Assembly: GCF_030718205.1 (NCBI RefSeq)
Contig: NZ_JAUZQF010000028.1
Span: 1-64,000, forward strand
DNA: 64,000 bases
Source: Nonomuraea turcica
Lineage (GTDB): Bacteria; Actinomycetota; Actinomycetes; Streptosporangiales; Streptosporangiaceae
Direction: 5' to 3'
Part shown: positions 8,688 to 17,598 of the stretch, in pieces
Numbering within the stretch: position 1 is the stretch's first letter
How the letters are laid out: each line of letters begins with the position of its first letter
Notes under the pieces: generated by a model
Databases searched by the model: none
The model's input: only the letters and a program-made list of their open reading frames with translations
What the model was told of the DNA's origin: nothing
Position numbers and translations under genes: made by a program

Positions 8688-8916
8688 CCCCACTCCTCAA
8701 CTCCGGGACATGATGATGTGCCGCCCGAACAGGCGGCCTCGAGGCAAGCAAATCCCGAGAGTTGGGCGGTTTTGCCGTTCTTGACGGCTTTCATACGGCC
8801 GCAACCTGAATATTGACGCGCTCTCTACGCCCCGCTCCGCGAGCGCCACAGAGCCGGGCCCGCCGGCCGCGGGAGCAACCTATCCCGCGGTCGGGCGGCC
8901 GTCACCCGGCCAGCGG
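8688..8916 (-). promoter_or_regulatory. kdp operon leader and promoter region
   Basis: These 229 bases without a gene separate the kdp operon from the yceI-like gene. Reading toward kdp they hold an AT-richer patch around 8810-8815 (AATATT), a hairpin with stem GCCGT/ACGGC near 8772-8786, and a second hairpin with a 6-bp stem at 8720-8737 about 33 bases before the first ATG. I see no convincing -35/-10 pair and no match to the c-di-AMP riboswitch core. KdpE or another regulator would be expected to act here. Confidence 0.4.
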
Positions 8917-9462
8917 TCAGGACCGCCGGATCGCGGCGACGTCGAACTCCAGTGTTACCTTCTGGCTGACCAGGACCCCGGTGGCGGCGTTCCAGTTCAC
9001 GCCCCAGTCCATGCGGTTGATCGTGACGCTGCCCTGGAAGCCGACACGGAAGGCGCCCCGCGGATCGTGCGCGGCGCGGGTCAGCTCGAAGTCCACGGTG
9101 ACGGGCTTGGTCACGCCGCGGATGGTCAGGTCACCGGTGACGTTGAAGGCGGTGTCGTCGACCTGCCTCACCTTTGTCGAGGTGAAGGTGATGGCCGGGT
9201 GGTCGTCCGTGTCCAGGAACGTGCCGCGCAGCTGGTCGTCACGCTGCCGGTTGCGGGTCTGGAGGCTCTTCGCCTGGATCGTGAGCCGGGCGCTCGACTT
9301 CGACGGGTCGTCGCCGTCCAGGCGCGCGCTGCCCTCGAACTCCTCGAACTGCCCGCGCACCCTCGTGGCCATCGTGTGCCTGGCGACGAACCCGATCCGC
9401 GTGTGGGCGGTGTCGAGGAGGTAGTCACCGGTCAGCTCGCCGAGGTCGGTCGTGGTCGTCAT
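8917..9462 (-). CDS. YceI-family protein
   Basis: A 181-residue lipocalin-like YceI-domain protein. The family binds polyisoprenoid or other lipids in a beta-barrel. Seen here: the opening GDYLLDTAHTRIGFVARHTM, the middle KSLQTRNRQRDDQLRGTFLD and the late MDWGVNWN, all family landmarks. There is no signal peptide, so it is probably cytoplasmic, as is usual for actinobacterial members. It overlaps the SnoaL-like gene by ATGA, and both likely belong to the regulon of the divergent ECF41-type sigma factor. The ligand is unknown. Confidence 0.88.
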   Translation of the reverse strand: MTTTTDLGELTGDYLLDTAHTRIGFVARHTMATRVRGQFEEFEGSARLDGDDPSKSSARLTIQAKSLQTRNRQRDDQLRGTFLDTDDHPAITFTSTKVRQVDDTAFNVTGDLTIRGVTKPVTVDFELTRAAHDPRGAFRVGFQGSVTINRMDWGVNWNAATGVLVSQKVTLEFDVAAIRRS

Positions 9463-9911
9463 GCTTCGCGCACCGGACCCGGCGCCGAGCCCGCCAGCGG
9501 AGTGGCGTCGAGGTATCTGACCTCATACACGCGCTCGGCGAACTTCCAGCCGTCCGAGGTGCGCTGGTAGCGGTCGTGGTAAATGGCGTAATTCAGGTTG
9601 GAGTGTCCGTCGTGCATACGTCCGAACTCCGCGGTGTAGGCACGGCCGACCGCCGTGTCGCCCTCAAGCCGGATCGTGCCCGGGTGCACGGTTTGCACAA
9701 AGAACTCCCAGAGACCCTGCAGCCGCTCGATCGCGGCGCGGATCTCCTCCCGGCTGACGAACTCGACGTTGATGTGGGGCATCCGCCACGCGCCGTCCTG
9801 GGTGAACAGCGACGCGAAACGGTCGTAGTCGTGCATCATTCCCGCGTCGGTGAACTCGCCGCGCAGCGCCTCGATCTCGACGCGGTCCACGATGGTCTGT
9901 ATGTCGCTCAT
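9459..9911 (-). CDS. SnoaL-like (NTF2-fold) protein
   Basis: A 150-residue protein of the SnoaL/NTF2-like alpha-plus-beta barrel type. It opens with the YDRFASLFTQDGAWRM segment that characterises SnoaL_4-type proteins and carries a C-terminal YHDRYQRTSDGWKFAERVYE strand pair. Members act as small hydrolases, isomerases or ligand pockets; no specific reaction can be assigned. It is the first gene of a two-gene unit with the YceI-like gene and is divergent from sigJ. The 82-base gap between them contains an ECF41-like promoter element. Confidence 0.8.
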   Translation of the reverse strand: MSDIQTIVDRVEIEALRGEFTDAGMMHDYDRFASLFTQDGAWRMPHINVEFVSREEIRAAIERLQGLWEFFVQTVHPGTIRLEGDTAVGRAYTAEFGRMHDGHSNLNYAIYHDRYQRTSDGWKFAERVYEVRYLDATPLAGSAPGPVREA

Positions 9912-9930
9912 CGGATTTGATCTGTCTCCT

Positions 9931-9957
9931 TGTCACATCAAAGGGATCAGAGGGGTC
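9931..9957 (+). promoter_or_regulatory. candidate ECF41-type promoter of the sigma factor gene
   Basis: TGTCACA at 9931-9937, then 16 bases, then GGTC at 9954-9957. The consensus I recall for ECF41 sigma factors is TGTCACA, 16 bases, CGTC, so this differs by one base. It lies 37 bases before the ATG of the ECF41-like gene and would allow autoregulation. Direction toward the divergent SnoaL-like gene is less clear. Confidence 0.5.
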
Positions 9958-9993
9958 ACCCATACGACACCCAGCGACGGAGGAACGTGACCG

Positions 9994-10881
9994 ATGACCG
10001 AGTCCGACTGGCTGACGGAGGGCTTCGAGAAGAACCGGACCCGCCTGAGGGCGGTGGCCTACCGGATGCTCGGCTCGTTCGCCGAGGCCGACGACGCCGT
10101 CCAGGAAGCCTGGCTGCGCGCCAGCCGGTCAGACACCGGCGCCGCCGACAACGTCGGCGCCTGGCTGACCACCATCGTCGCCCGAGTGTGCCTGAATGTG
10201 CTGCGCTCGCGCAGAACGCGGCGTGAGGAGCCCATGGGCGTGCACGTGCCCGACCCGGTCATCAGCCGTCTGGACGGGACGAACCCCGAGGAGGAGGCGC
10301 TGCTGGCCGACTCGGTCGGGCTCGCGCTGCTCGTGGTGCTCGAAACACTGACCCCCGCCGAGCGGCTGGCGTTCGTCCTGCACGACATGTTCGACCTGCC
10401 CTTCGACGAGATCGCCCCCATGGTGGGCCGTTCTCCGGCCACGGCGAGGCAGCTCGCCAGCAGGGCCCGGCGCCGGGTGCGAGGAGCCGACCTCCAAACT
10501 CCCGACCCCGATGTCGCCCGTCAGCGGGAAGTGGTCGATGCCTTCTACGCCGCGGCGCGCGGCGGCGACCTTGACGCGCTCGTCGCGGTCCTCGACCCGG
10601 ATGTCGTGCTGAGGTCCGACGGGGGGACGGCGCGTCCGGATGCTTCCGTGGTGGTCCACGGTGCGGCGGGCGTCGCCCGTCAAGTGCTCAGGTTCCACCA
10701 GCCCTCCGCAGTGGCGCGTCCGGCACTGGTGAACGGGGCCGTGGGGGTGGTCCTGACCATGGGCGGGCAGCCCTTCGCGGTCATCGGGTTCACCGTCTCG
10801 CGCGGCAAGATCGTGGGAATCGACGCGGTCGCCGACCCCGAGCGCCTCCTCCGGCTCGACCTGGCCGTCCTTGATGACTGA
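9994..10881 (+). CDS. sigJ: ECF41-type RNA polymerase sigma factor with SnoaL-like C-terminus
   Basis: A 295-residue extracytoplasmic-function sigma factor. Region 2 runs over roughly 10-75 (RMLGSFAEADDAVQEAWLRA), region 4 over about 110-165 (LTPAERLAFVLHDMFDLPFD then RSPATARQLASRARRRV), and a SnoaL-like domain over 175-290. In the ECF41 group this C-terminal domain, not a separate anti-sigma factor, controls activity; the RSDGGTARPD segment is the counterpart of the group's DGGG-type motif. A GGAGG ribosome site precedes the ATG. It is divergent from the SnoaL/YceI pair and ends 10 bases from a convergent second sigma factor gene. The symbol follows the SigJ-like naming of mycobacteria. Confidence 0.9.
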   Translation: MTESDWLTEGFEKNRTRLRAVAYRMLGSFAEADDAVQEAWLRASRSDTGAADNVGAWLTTIVARVCLNVLRSRRTRREEPMGVHVPDPVISRLDGTNPEEEALLADSVGLALLVVLETLTPAERLAFVLHDMFDLPFDEIAPMVGRSPATARQLASRARRRVRGADLQTPDPDVARQREVVDAFYAAARGGDLDALVAVLDPDVVLRSDGGTARPDASVVVHGAAGVARQVLRFHQPSAVARPALVNGAVGVVLTMGGQPFAVIGFTVSRGKIVGIDAVADPERLLRLDLAVLDD

Positions 10882-10891
10882 CGATGCCGGC

Positions 10892-12130
10892 TCACCCCCA
10901 GCTGATGCGCTCCTCCAGCAGCGCCTGCTGGGCCGGGTTGGCGGTCAGCTCCAGCGCTCGCGCGTCGGCCTGCCGCGCCTCCTGCCGCCGTCCCAGATCC
11001 CGCAGCAGCGCGGCCAGCGTGGCGTGGAACAACGGGTAGTGCGCCAGTGCCTGGCCGAGCTCCTTCAGCTCGGCCAGGGCCGCCTCCGCCCCCTTGGCGT
11101 AGCGCAGCGCGATCGCCCGGTGCAGCCGGGCGACAGGCGACGAGGCGAGATACAGCAGCATGTCGTACAACATCACGATTTGCGGCCAGTCGGTGTCGGC
11201 GAAGCTGCCGGCCTCGGCATGACAGGCCACGATCGCCGCCTGCACCTGGTAAGGCCCCGGCCGGTGGTACGTGCGCGCGGTCCGGGTCAGCAGCGCGGTC
11301 GCCTCCTCGATGGCCTGCCGATCCCACAACGAGCGATCCTGGTCGGCCAGCAGCACCAGGCGGCCCGCGGCGTCGAAGCGGGCCGCCCCGCGTGCCCGGT
11401 GCAGCCGGATCAACGCCAGCAGCCCGGCCACCTCCGGCTCCTTCGGCATCAGGTTCGCCGCCAGCGCGGCCAGCCATTCGGCGTCCTCGACCAGGTCGCG
11501 AGCATGCGCCCGCTCGCCGGTGCTGGACAGGTAGCCCTCGTTGAACAGCAGGTAGATGACGGCCAGCACCTCGCTCAGCCGTTCCGGCAGATCCTCCTCG
11601 GCCGGCACCCGGTACGGGATCCCGGCCTCGCCGATCTTCCGCTTGGCCCGCGTGATGCGCTGCGCCACCGTGGTCTCGGGAATCACGAACGCCGCCGCGA
11701 TCTGGGCGGTGCTCAGCCCGCACACCACCCGCAATGTCAGCGCGATCTGCGCGGTGCGGGACAGCGCGGGGTGGCAGCAGGTGAAGACCAGGCGCAGCCG
11801 GTCGTCAGGGACGGCGGGCTCCGGCCAGGTGAGCTGGGTGAGCTTGGCCCGGTAGTTCGTCTCGCGGCGCAGCACGTCCAGGCCGCGCCGCCGGGCCACG
11901 GTGAACAGCCAGGCGTCCGGCCGCTCCGGCACGCCCTCGACCGGCCAGCGCCGCAGCGCCGTCTCGATCGCGTCCTGCACCAGGTCCTCGGCGGCGGAGA
12001 AATCGCCCAGCAGCGACACCAAGGACGCGGCCAGCCGGCCCGCGTGCTCACGCACCACGCGGGCCAGCACGTCCGCGCTCGCCTGCCCGCTCGCCTGGTC
12101 GTTCACGTGCTCACTCACGTGCTCATTCAC
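10892..12130 (-). CDS. ECF42-type RNA polymerase sigma factor (DUF6596)
   Basis: A 412-residue sigma factor. Regions 2 and 4 occupy the first ~170 residues (LLGDFSAAEDLVQDAIETAL; FVIPETTVAQRITRAKRKI). A long helical, TPR-like C-terminal domain follows (about 175-410; INLLFNEGY-type segment VIYLLFNEGYLSSTGE). ECF42 proteins lack an anti-sigma factor and use this extension for activity. The start is the GTG at 12130, overlapping the YCII-gene stop as GTGA; the frame continues further upstream but only inside that gene. It is the last gene of a VOC - YCII - sigma operon, the conserved ECF42 neighbourhood with DGPF/YCII proteins. Confidence 0.9.
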   Translation of the reverse strand: MNEHVSEHVNDQASGQASADVLARVVREHAGRLAASLVSLLGDFSAAEDLVQDAIETALRRWPVEGVPERPDAWLFTVARRRGLDVLRRETNYRAKLTQLTWPEPAVPDDRLRLVFTCCHPALSRTAQIALTLRVVCGLSTAQIAAAFVIPETTVAQRITRAKRKIGEAGIPYRVPAEEDLPERLSEVLAVIYLLFNEGYLSSTGERAHARDLVEDAEWLAALAANLMPKEPEVAGLLALIRLHRARGAARFDAAGRLVLLADQDRSLWDRQAIEEATALLTRTARTYHRPGPYQVQAAIVACHAEAGSFADTDWPQIVMLYDMLLYLASSPVARLHRAIALRYAKGAEAALAELKELGQALAHYPLFHATLAALLRDLGRRQEARQADARALELTANPAQQALLEERISWG

Positions 12131-12465
12131 TGGGCCGGACGGATCTCCACGATGGGGCAGGCGGGCCACGAGCGGGCGAGCTTCAGCGCCTCGTCCAGGT
12201 CGGCCACCTCGACCTCGGCGAACCCGCTGACCACCTCCTTGCCCTCCACGAACGGCCCGTCGGTGACGACCGGCTCGCCCTCGCCCAGCCGCACCGTGGT
12301 CGCGGTGTGGACCGGATGCAGGTGCGTATGATGCGTGATCTTGTCGGCGTTCTCGGCGAACCAGCGGCCCACCGCCTCATACGCCGCCTCCCGCTCCAGC
12401 TCGCCCATCGCCTCGAGCTCCTTGGCGAACTTCTCGGTCTCGACGAACATCAGCACGTATTTCAC
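12127..12465 (-). CDS. YCII/DGPF-domain protein
   Basis: A 112-residue YCII-related protein starting MKYVLMFVETEKF. The group signature is present as VTDGPFVEGKEVVSGFAEVE, and the C-terminus AWPxxPIVEIRP appears as SWPACPIVEIRPAQ. It has a ferredoxin-like fold related to muconolactone isomerase. Proteins of this type are the established partners and probable targets of ECF42 sigma factors, although their chemistry is unknown. The stop overlaps the sigma factor start, and the gene lies 18 bases after the VOC gene. Confidence 0.88.
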   Translation of the reverse strand: MKYVLMFVETEKFAKELEAMGELEREAAYEAVGRWFAENADKITHHTHLHPVHTATTVRLGEGEPVVTDGPFVEGKEVVSGFAEVEVADLDEALKLARSWPACPIVEIRPAQ

Positions 12466-12483
12466 TGAGCGACCTCCCTGCCG

Positions 12484-12882
12484 TCAGCTTGCCGGGAGCG
12501 CGGCGTACAGGTCCACACCGTTGCCGTCCGGATCGGCCACCGTGGCGTACCGCATGCCCCAGAATGCGTCGAACGGCTCCTTGATGCCCCGGTACCCCGC
12601 CTCGACCAGCTCAGCGTACGTGGCGTCCACCCCGGCGGGGGAGTCGAACTCGAAGCACAGCAGCGTGCGCGGCCCACCCTGCGGCGCGGTCCAGCCGGGC
12701 AGGAACGGGGTGCGGAACGGCTCGGTGTCGAGCATGACGTGCAGCCCGCCGGGCAGATCGCAGCCGGCGTGCTCGGACGTGTGCGGGTCGAGCTTGAACT
12801 CCAGCCCGAGACGGGCGTAGAAGGCGATCGAGGCGTCCATGTCGGAGACCACGATGTCGATGGTGTTGAGTGTCGGCTTCAT
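12484..12882 (-). CDS. VOC/glyoxalase-fold protein
   Basis: A 132-residue vicinal-oxygen-chelate protein. It starts MKPTLNTIDIVVSDMDASIA, followed by FYARLGLEF, and ends in the second half-module VADPDGNGVDLYAALP. Candidate metal ligands are a His in SEHAGCDL and the acidic ends of the strands; no substrate can be assigned (glyoxalase, dioxygenase or resistance-type protein are all possible). The start is the ATG at 12882, after GGGAGCGAC. It heads the operon with the YCII gene and the ECF42 sigma factor. Confidence 0.85.
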   Translation of the reverse strand: MKPTLNTIDIVVSDMDASIAFYARLGLEFKLDPHTSEHAGCDLPGGLHVMLDTEPFRTPFLPGWTAPQGGPRTLLCFEFDSPAGVDATYAELVEAGYRGIKEPFDAFWGMRYATVADPDGNGVDLYAALPAS

Positions 12883-12927
12883 GATGTCGCTCCCTTTCCC
12901 GGGCCGGCGTCGGCCCTTCACCAGTAA

Positions 12928-12955
12928 GACGATCGGTGACTCGGCCGATACGACA
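12928..12955 (-). promoter_or_regulatory. candidate ECF42-type promoter of the VOC-YCII-sigma operon
   Basis: On the minus strand, TGTCGT (12955-12950) is followed after 18 bases by CGTC (12931-12928), about 45 bases before the first ATG. ECF42 promoters are reported to use TGTCGA-like -35 and CGAC/CGTC-like -10 elements, so the match is good. The longer string GGGTGTCGTAT also occurs upstream of the SnoaL-like gene (minus strand, about 9960-9970). Confidence 0.5.
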
Positions 12956-12971
12956 CCCGCCAGGCAGTCCG

Positions 12972-14348
12972 TCAAAATGGCGAAGAAATGGCCAGGACTG
13001 TCCCGCTGGCCAGGCCGAGCAGAAGTGACAGGGCGGCGGCCGCCACGGCGATCCGTGCCGCGACGGGCCGGATCTCGGCGGGCCCGTCACCCGGCCGGAA
13101 GAGCGGAAGGATCCACCGGAGGTAATAGAAGACGCTGGCCACCGTGTTGACCACGGCGACCGCGGCCAGCCATGCGTACCCCCCGTCCCACGCCGCGGCG
13201 AAGACGAGGAGCTTGGCCACGAAGACCGCCGTCGGCGGGGTGCCGACGAGGCCGAGCAGGCAGACCACCAGGGCGAGCGCCAGCGGGGGCGAGCGGCGGC
13301 TCAGGCCGGTGTAGTCCGCCAGGCGGTCGCGTCCGGCGGCCACCACGACCGCGAAGGCGCCGATGTTGGTGATCGCGTAGGCGGCGACGTAGAAGAGCAG
13401 GGCGGGCCGGGCCAGGTCGCTCTGCCCCGCGACGACGACGGGCAGCAGCAGGTATCCCGCCTGGCTGATCGTCGAGTACGCGAGCAGCCTGCGGACGTTG
13501 TCCTGGTAGAAGGCGGCCAGGTTGCCCAGCGTCATGGTGGCGACCGCGATCAGCGCGACGACCGGCCGCCACGTCCCGCCGAACACTTCGGTGGCCAGCC
13601 GGTACAGGCCGACGAACGCCCCGATCTTGGGCACGGTCGTGATGAACGTGGCCACGACCGCCGACGAGCCCTCGGTGGCGTCCGGCACCCAGAAGTGGGC
13701 GGGGACCGCGCCCACCTTGAACAGCACGCCGGCCAGCAGGAGCAGCACCGCGCAGCCGGCGGCGGCCGGAGGCGCGTCGGACAGCGATCGATACGTGGTC
13801 GTACCCGAAAGGCCGTACGCCAGCGTGACGCCGGCGAGCATGAGCACGCCCAGAAAGGCGCCCATCAGGTAGTACTTGAGCGCGGCCTCGGTGCCGTGGG
13901 AGTCCTTGGCGAACCCGGCCAGCGCGTACGCGGGGATGCTCGCCAGCAGATACGCGGCGACGAAGACGAGCAGATCGCTCGCCCCGGCCAGCACGATCGT
14001 GCCCAGCGCGGCGAGCAGCAGCAGGACGTAGACCTCGGTCTCCCGGCTGTCGGCGCGCGCCCAGCCGGCGGCGAGCACGACGATGAGCAGGGCCGCGCCC
14101 GCCACCGTCAGCCGGGTCACGTTCGTCGGCAGGTCCACCGCGAAGGCCTCGAACGCCATCACGTCCTGCCGGGTCGTCGCGACGGCGCCGGCCACCATCG
14201 CGCCCGCCAGCGCCGCCCCGCACATCCACGCGACGACCCGCTGCCGCTCCCGCGGCACGAACAGCCCCACGAGCAGCCCGGCCACCGCCCCCGCCAGGAT
14301 CAGCAGCTCGGGCAGCAGGTCGAGCGGGTTCTCCGCCATCCCGGTCAT
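12972..14348 (-). CDS. nuoN: NADH-quinone oxidoreductase subunit N homologue
   Basis: A 458-residue antiporter-like membrane subunit of complex I. Many helices carry the channel lysines and glutamates expected of this fold, for example FAKDSHGTEAALKYYLMGAF and DNVRRLLAYSTISQAGYLLL. It starts at the ATG at 14348, which overlaps the nuoM stop (ATGA); the open frame runs on upstream only as out-of-frame sequence within nuoM. It is the last gene of the reduced nuo operon and should pump protons together with NuoM and NuoL. Confidence 0.93.
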   Translation of the reverse strand: MTGMAENPLDLLPELLILAGAVAGLLVGLFVPRERQRVVAWMCGAALAGAMVAGAVATTRQDVMAFEAFAVDLPTNVTRLTVAGAALLIVVLAAGWARADSRETEVYVLLLLAALGTIVLAGASDLLVFVAAYLLASIPAYALAGFAKDSHGTEAALKYYLMGAFLGVLMLAGVTLAYGLSGTTTYRSLSDAPPAAAGCAVLLLLAGVLFKVGAVPAHFWVPDATEGSSAVVATFITTVPKIGAFVGLYRLATEVFGGTWRPVVALIAVATMTLGNLAAFYQDNVRRLLAYSTISQAGYLLLPVVVAGQSDLARPALLFYVAAYAITNIGAFAVVVAAGRDRLADYTGLSRRSPPLALALVVCLLGLVGTPPTAVFVAKLLVFAAAWDGGYAWLAAVAVVNTVASVFYYLRWILPLFRPGDGPAEIRPVAARIAVAAAALSLLLGLASGTVLAISSPF

Positions 14349-15808
14349 CGGCTCACCAGCGACACCAGCAGGGCCGAAGCCGGCTCGATGAGGCCGAGCA
14401 ACCATCGGGGGGCGATGCCGATGACCAGGGACAGCAGCAGCAAGGGCGCCACGGCGGCGAGCTCGCCCCGCCGCACGTCGATCATGCGCCCGGTGAGCTC
14501 GCCGGGCGGGCCCAGGAAGGCCCGATGGAGGACCCTCAGGAACAGGGCGGCGGTGATGAGGATGCCGGCGATGCTGAGCGCGCCCGCCAGGACCGCGCCC
14601 GCCCCGATCACCCCGGTGAAGATCTGAAACTCCGCAATGAAGCCGGACAGTCCCGGCAGCCCGAGCGAGGCGAAGGCGGCGACCGCGGTCAGTGCCGTGA
14701 AGATCGGCGCGTTGGCGGCGATCCCGCCGAAGCGGCCGAGGTCGTAGCTGCGTGCCCGGTCCCACAGCACGCCGGTCAGCAGGAACAGCGCGCCGGTGAT
14801 CAGGCCGTGGCTGACCATCTGGGTGACCGCACCGCTCACGGCGAGCTCCCTGGCCCGCGGGTCGCCCGCTGCCAGGCCCGCGGCGCCGAGGGCGAGGATG
14901 ATGTAGCCCATGTGGTTGACCGAGGTGTAGGCGATGAGCCGCTTCAGGTTCTCCTGGGCGAGCGCGACCAGGGCGCCGTAGAGCACGCTGACCACGCCGA
15001 CGACGATGATCACCCAGGCGTACGTGCGCCACGCGTCCGGCAGCATCGGCATCGCGATCCTCGCGAAGCCGTACGTGCCCATCTTCAGCAGCACGCCCGC
15101 CAGGATCGCCGAGCCGGCGGCGGGCGCGTCGGTGTGGGCGGGCGGCAACCAGGTGTGCACGGGCACCGCCGGCGTCTTGACCGCCAGCCCGGCGCCGATC
15201 GCCAGCAGCACCAGCGCGCTCGCCGCCGGGGGAGTGCGGGTCAGCTCGACCATGTCGAACGTCCCGCCGGCCAGGAACAGGCCGATGAAGCCAAGCAACA
15301 GCACCAGCGAGCCGAGGAAGGTGTAGAGGAAGAACTTCAGCGCCGACCGGGCGCGGTCGCCGTGCCCCCAGCCGACGATCACGAAGTACATGCCGACGAT
15401 CGACAGGTCGAAGAAGACGAAGAACAGCAGCAGGTCGAGCGCGGCGAACACACCGATCGAGACCGTCTGCAGGAACAGGAAGAGCGCGGCGTAGGACCGG
15501 ACCCGCTCGCTCGCGCCCATCGAGTAGATCGCACAGACCAGGAACAGCAGCGCCGTCATCGCGATGAGCGGCAGCGACAGGCCGTCCACGCCGACGTGGT
15601 AGCCCGCGTCCATGGACGGGATCCACCGCAGGCGTGTCTCGAAGGCGATGCCGCCGTCGTAGCCGAGCCACATGACCACGACGAGCGCCAGGTCCAGGGC
15701 GGCGGCGCCGATCCAGATCCACGGGATCGCCCGCGTGCCGAGCCGCGGCAGGGCCAGCAGGGTCGCCGCCAGCAGGGGGAGGAAGATCACGACGGAGAGC
15801 ACGCTCAC
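14345..15808 (-). CDS. nuoM: NADH-quinone oxidoreductase subunit M homologue
   Basis: A 487-residue antiporter-like proton-channel subunit. The GTG start at 15808 gives VSVLSVVIFLPLLAATLLAL as the first helix and overlaps the nuoL stop (GTGA). Family landmarks are FDLSIVGMYFVIVGWGHGD, KTPAVPVHTWLPPAHTDAP and LKRLIAYTSVNHMGYIILAL. Reading frame upstream of the GTG lies inside nuoL and is not coding. It is coupled to nuoN downstream. Confidence 0.94.
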   Translation of the reverse strand: MSVLSVVIFLPLLAATLLALPRLGTRAIPWIWIGAAALDLALVVVMWLGYDGGIAFETRLRWIPSMDAGYHVGVDGLSLPLIAMTALLFLVCAIYSMGASERVRSYAALFLFLQTVSIGVFAALDLLLFFVFFDLSIVGMYFVIVGWGHGDRARSALKFFLYTFLGSLVLLLGFIGLFLAGGTFDMVELTRTPPAASALVLLAIGAGLAVKTPAVPVHTWLPPAHTDAPAAGSAILAGVLLKMGTYGFARIAMPMLPDAWRTYAWVIIVVGVVSVLYGALVALAQENLKRLIAYTSVNHMGYIILALGAAGLAAGDPRARELAVSGAVTQMVSHGLITGALFLLTGVLWDRARSYDLGRFGGIAANAPIFTALTAVAAFASLGLPGLSGFIAEFQIFTGVIGAGAVLAGALSIAGILITAALFLRVLHRAFLGPPGELTGRMIDVRRGELAAVAPLLLLSLVIGIAPRWLLGLIEPASALLVSLVSR

Positions 15809-17598
15809 CTCACCAGCACGATGACCAGGGCGAGCAGGACGAACACCACCGCCGCCTGGGCGAAGTAGGTGTGGACCTGCCCGGTCTGGGGGCGACGGGC
15901 CAGCGTGCCGAGCCTGGCCGCGCCCGCGACGATGCCGGCCACCACGCCGTCCACTCCGGTCTCGAAGGGCCTCCTGGCCACGCGGGCCGCGGCCATCCCC
16001 AGGCGGGGCACGGCACGTACGGCGCCGTCGATGACCCGGTCGTCGAACCACGCCGCGGCCTTGGCGGCCGATTCCAGTGGCCGCCACACCAAGGTGACCG
16101 CCGCCTGTTCCAGGCGCAGCCAACCCGCCCATGCGTCCCGGCCTGGGATTTTCGCGTGGCGGGGCCGTACAACCACCATGGTCAGCACCACGGCGGCGGC
16201 CAGGCCGCCCGACAACGCCAGCTCACCGGCGCCGGGAGGCGGTGCGGCCGGCTCGCCCACCAGCCGGGACCAGCCGTCGAACACCCCGGGCAGCCCGACA
16301 ACCCCGAACGCGGCGGCGACGGCGGCGAGCACCGGCAACGGGATCAACTCGGGAAGACGCACGCGGCGTCGTTCGACCTCACCCGGCCGCCAGACGGCGA
16401 CCACGGCCTTCGCCGCGTACGCCGCGGCCAGCAACGCGCCGCCGAGCGAGACGACGTACAGCGGGGGTGAGTGCACCGCGGTGAGCACGGCGTCCTTGGT
16501 GACCCACAGGGACAGGGGCGGCAGCCCGGCCAGCGCCAGGCCACCGACCCCGAAGGTGATCCCGACCAGGCGGTAGCGGCGGGCGGCGCCGCGGAGCTCG
16601 GCCAGGTCCTTGGTGCCCAGAGCCGTCAACCAGGCGCCCGCCCCGAGGAACAGCAGGCTCTTGACCGCGGCGTGCGCGACCAGGTGCGCGGTCCCGCCCG
16701 CCACAGCCGCCACCCCCGCCCCCAGCACCATGAATCCGATCTGGGCGCAGGTCGACGCGGCGAGCAGTTGCTTGAGGTCCCGCTGCGCCACCGCCACGCC
16801 GCCCAGCAGGAGCGCGGTCAGCGCGCCCGCCCAGGCCACCAGGGTGGCCGCCCAGCCGGTCGCGGCCAGCAACGGCTGCGCCCGCAGCAGCAAGTACGCC
16901 CCGGCCGCGACCATGGTCGCCGAGTGCAGCAACGCCGAGACCGGACTGGGGCCGGCCATGGCGCGGGAGAGCCAGAAGGAGAAGGGCAGCTGGGCCGACT
17001 TCCCGAGTGCGGCGGCGACGAGCCCGGCGGCGATCAGGTCACGCCACGAAGACGCGGCCAGGCCGCTCAGGGCCAGCCCTTGGCCGCCGAGCATGGCGCA
17101 CCCGGCCGCCAGGTAGAGGCCCAGGTCGCCGGCGCGGGTGGTGACGAACGCGATGCTCGCCGAGCGGACCCGGTCCGGGTCCTGCCACCAGAAGCCGATC
17201 AACGCGTACGACATCGCGCCCATGACCTCCCACGCCATGAGCAGCAGGACGAGGTCCGTCGCGATGACGGTCAGCAGCATGGCGCCGACGAAGATCAGCA
17301 TGAGGCCGAAGAAGCGGGCCTCGCGCATCTCGCCCGCGGCGAACACCAGCACGGCCAGCGACACCGCCGCCACCGTGACCACCATGACGGCCGACAGGCC
17401 GTCGATCGCGGCCCCCGACTCGATCCCGGCGAACAGCACGGTGCGAGCCGAGGGCCGCGTCACGGCGGCGGACACCGCGAGGACGAGCGTCGCGGCCGCC
17501 ATGACCGTGGCCACCACCGCGGGGCGCCACCGCACCAGCAGGAGCAGCCCGCCGGAGACGATCGGCAGTCCGGGCAGCGACCACAGGAGCGCGCTCAT
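15805..17598 (-). CDS. nuoL: NADH-quinone oxidoreductase subunit L homologue
   Basis: A 597-residue antiporter-like subunit with the proton-channel core (ALGKSAQLPFSFWLSRAMAG, LLHSATMVAAGAYLLLRAQP, RDLKQLLAASTCAQIGFMVL). It has the C-terminal lateral-helix region and a final membrane anchor (AAVVFVLLALVIVLVR). It differs from classical NuoL in channel motifs, for example SFWLSRAM where NuoL has TWLPDAM, consistent with a diverged second copy. It is coupled by overlaps to nuoK upstream and nuoM downstream. Confidence 0.92.
   Translation of the reverse strand: MSALLWSLPGLPIVSGGLLLLVRWRPAVVATVMAAATLVLAVSAAVTRPSARTVLFAGIESGAAIDGLSAVMVVTVAAVSLAVLVFAAGEMREARFFGLMLIFVGAMLLTVIATDLVLLLMAWEVMGAMSYALIGFWWQDPDRVRSASIAFVTTRAGDLGLYLAAGCAMLGGQGLALSGLAASSWRDLIAAGLVAAALGKSAQLPFSFWLSRAMAGPSPVSALLHSATMVAAGAYLLLRAQPLLAATGWAATLVAWAGALTALLLGGVAVAQRDLKQLLAASTCAQIGFMVLGAGVAAVAGGTAHLVAHAAVKSLLFLGAGAWLTALGTKDLAELRGAARRYRLVGITFGVGGLALAGLPPLSLWVTKDAVLTAVHSPPLYVVSLGGALLAAAYAAKAVVAVWRPGEVERRRVRLPELIPLPVLAAVAAAFGVVGLPGVFDGWSRLVGEPAAPPPGAGELALSGGLAAAVVLTMVVVRPRHAKIPGRDAWAGWLRLEQAAVTLVWRPLESAAKAAAWFDDRVIDGAVRAVPRLGMAAARVARRPFETGVDGVVAGIVAGAARLGTLARRPQTGQVHTYFAQAAVVFVLLALVIVLVR

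Noticed and set aside
8688..8916. A c-di-AMP (ydaO-type) riboswitch in the kdp leader
   Set aside because: Hairpins exist but I cannot find the conserved core segments of that riboswitch; a covariance-model scan would be needed.
14349..15722. An N-terminal extension of nuoN by 458 codons
   Set aside because: It is the out-of-frame reading of nuoM, rich in Arg, Gly and Pro, without membrane helices. The ATG at 14348 fits the family start.
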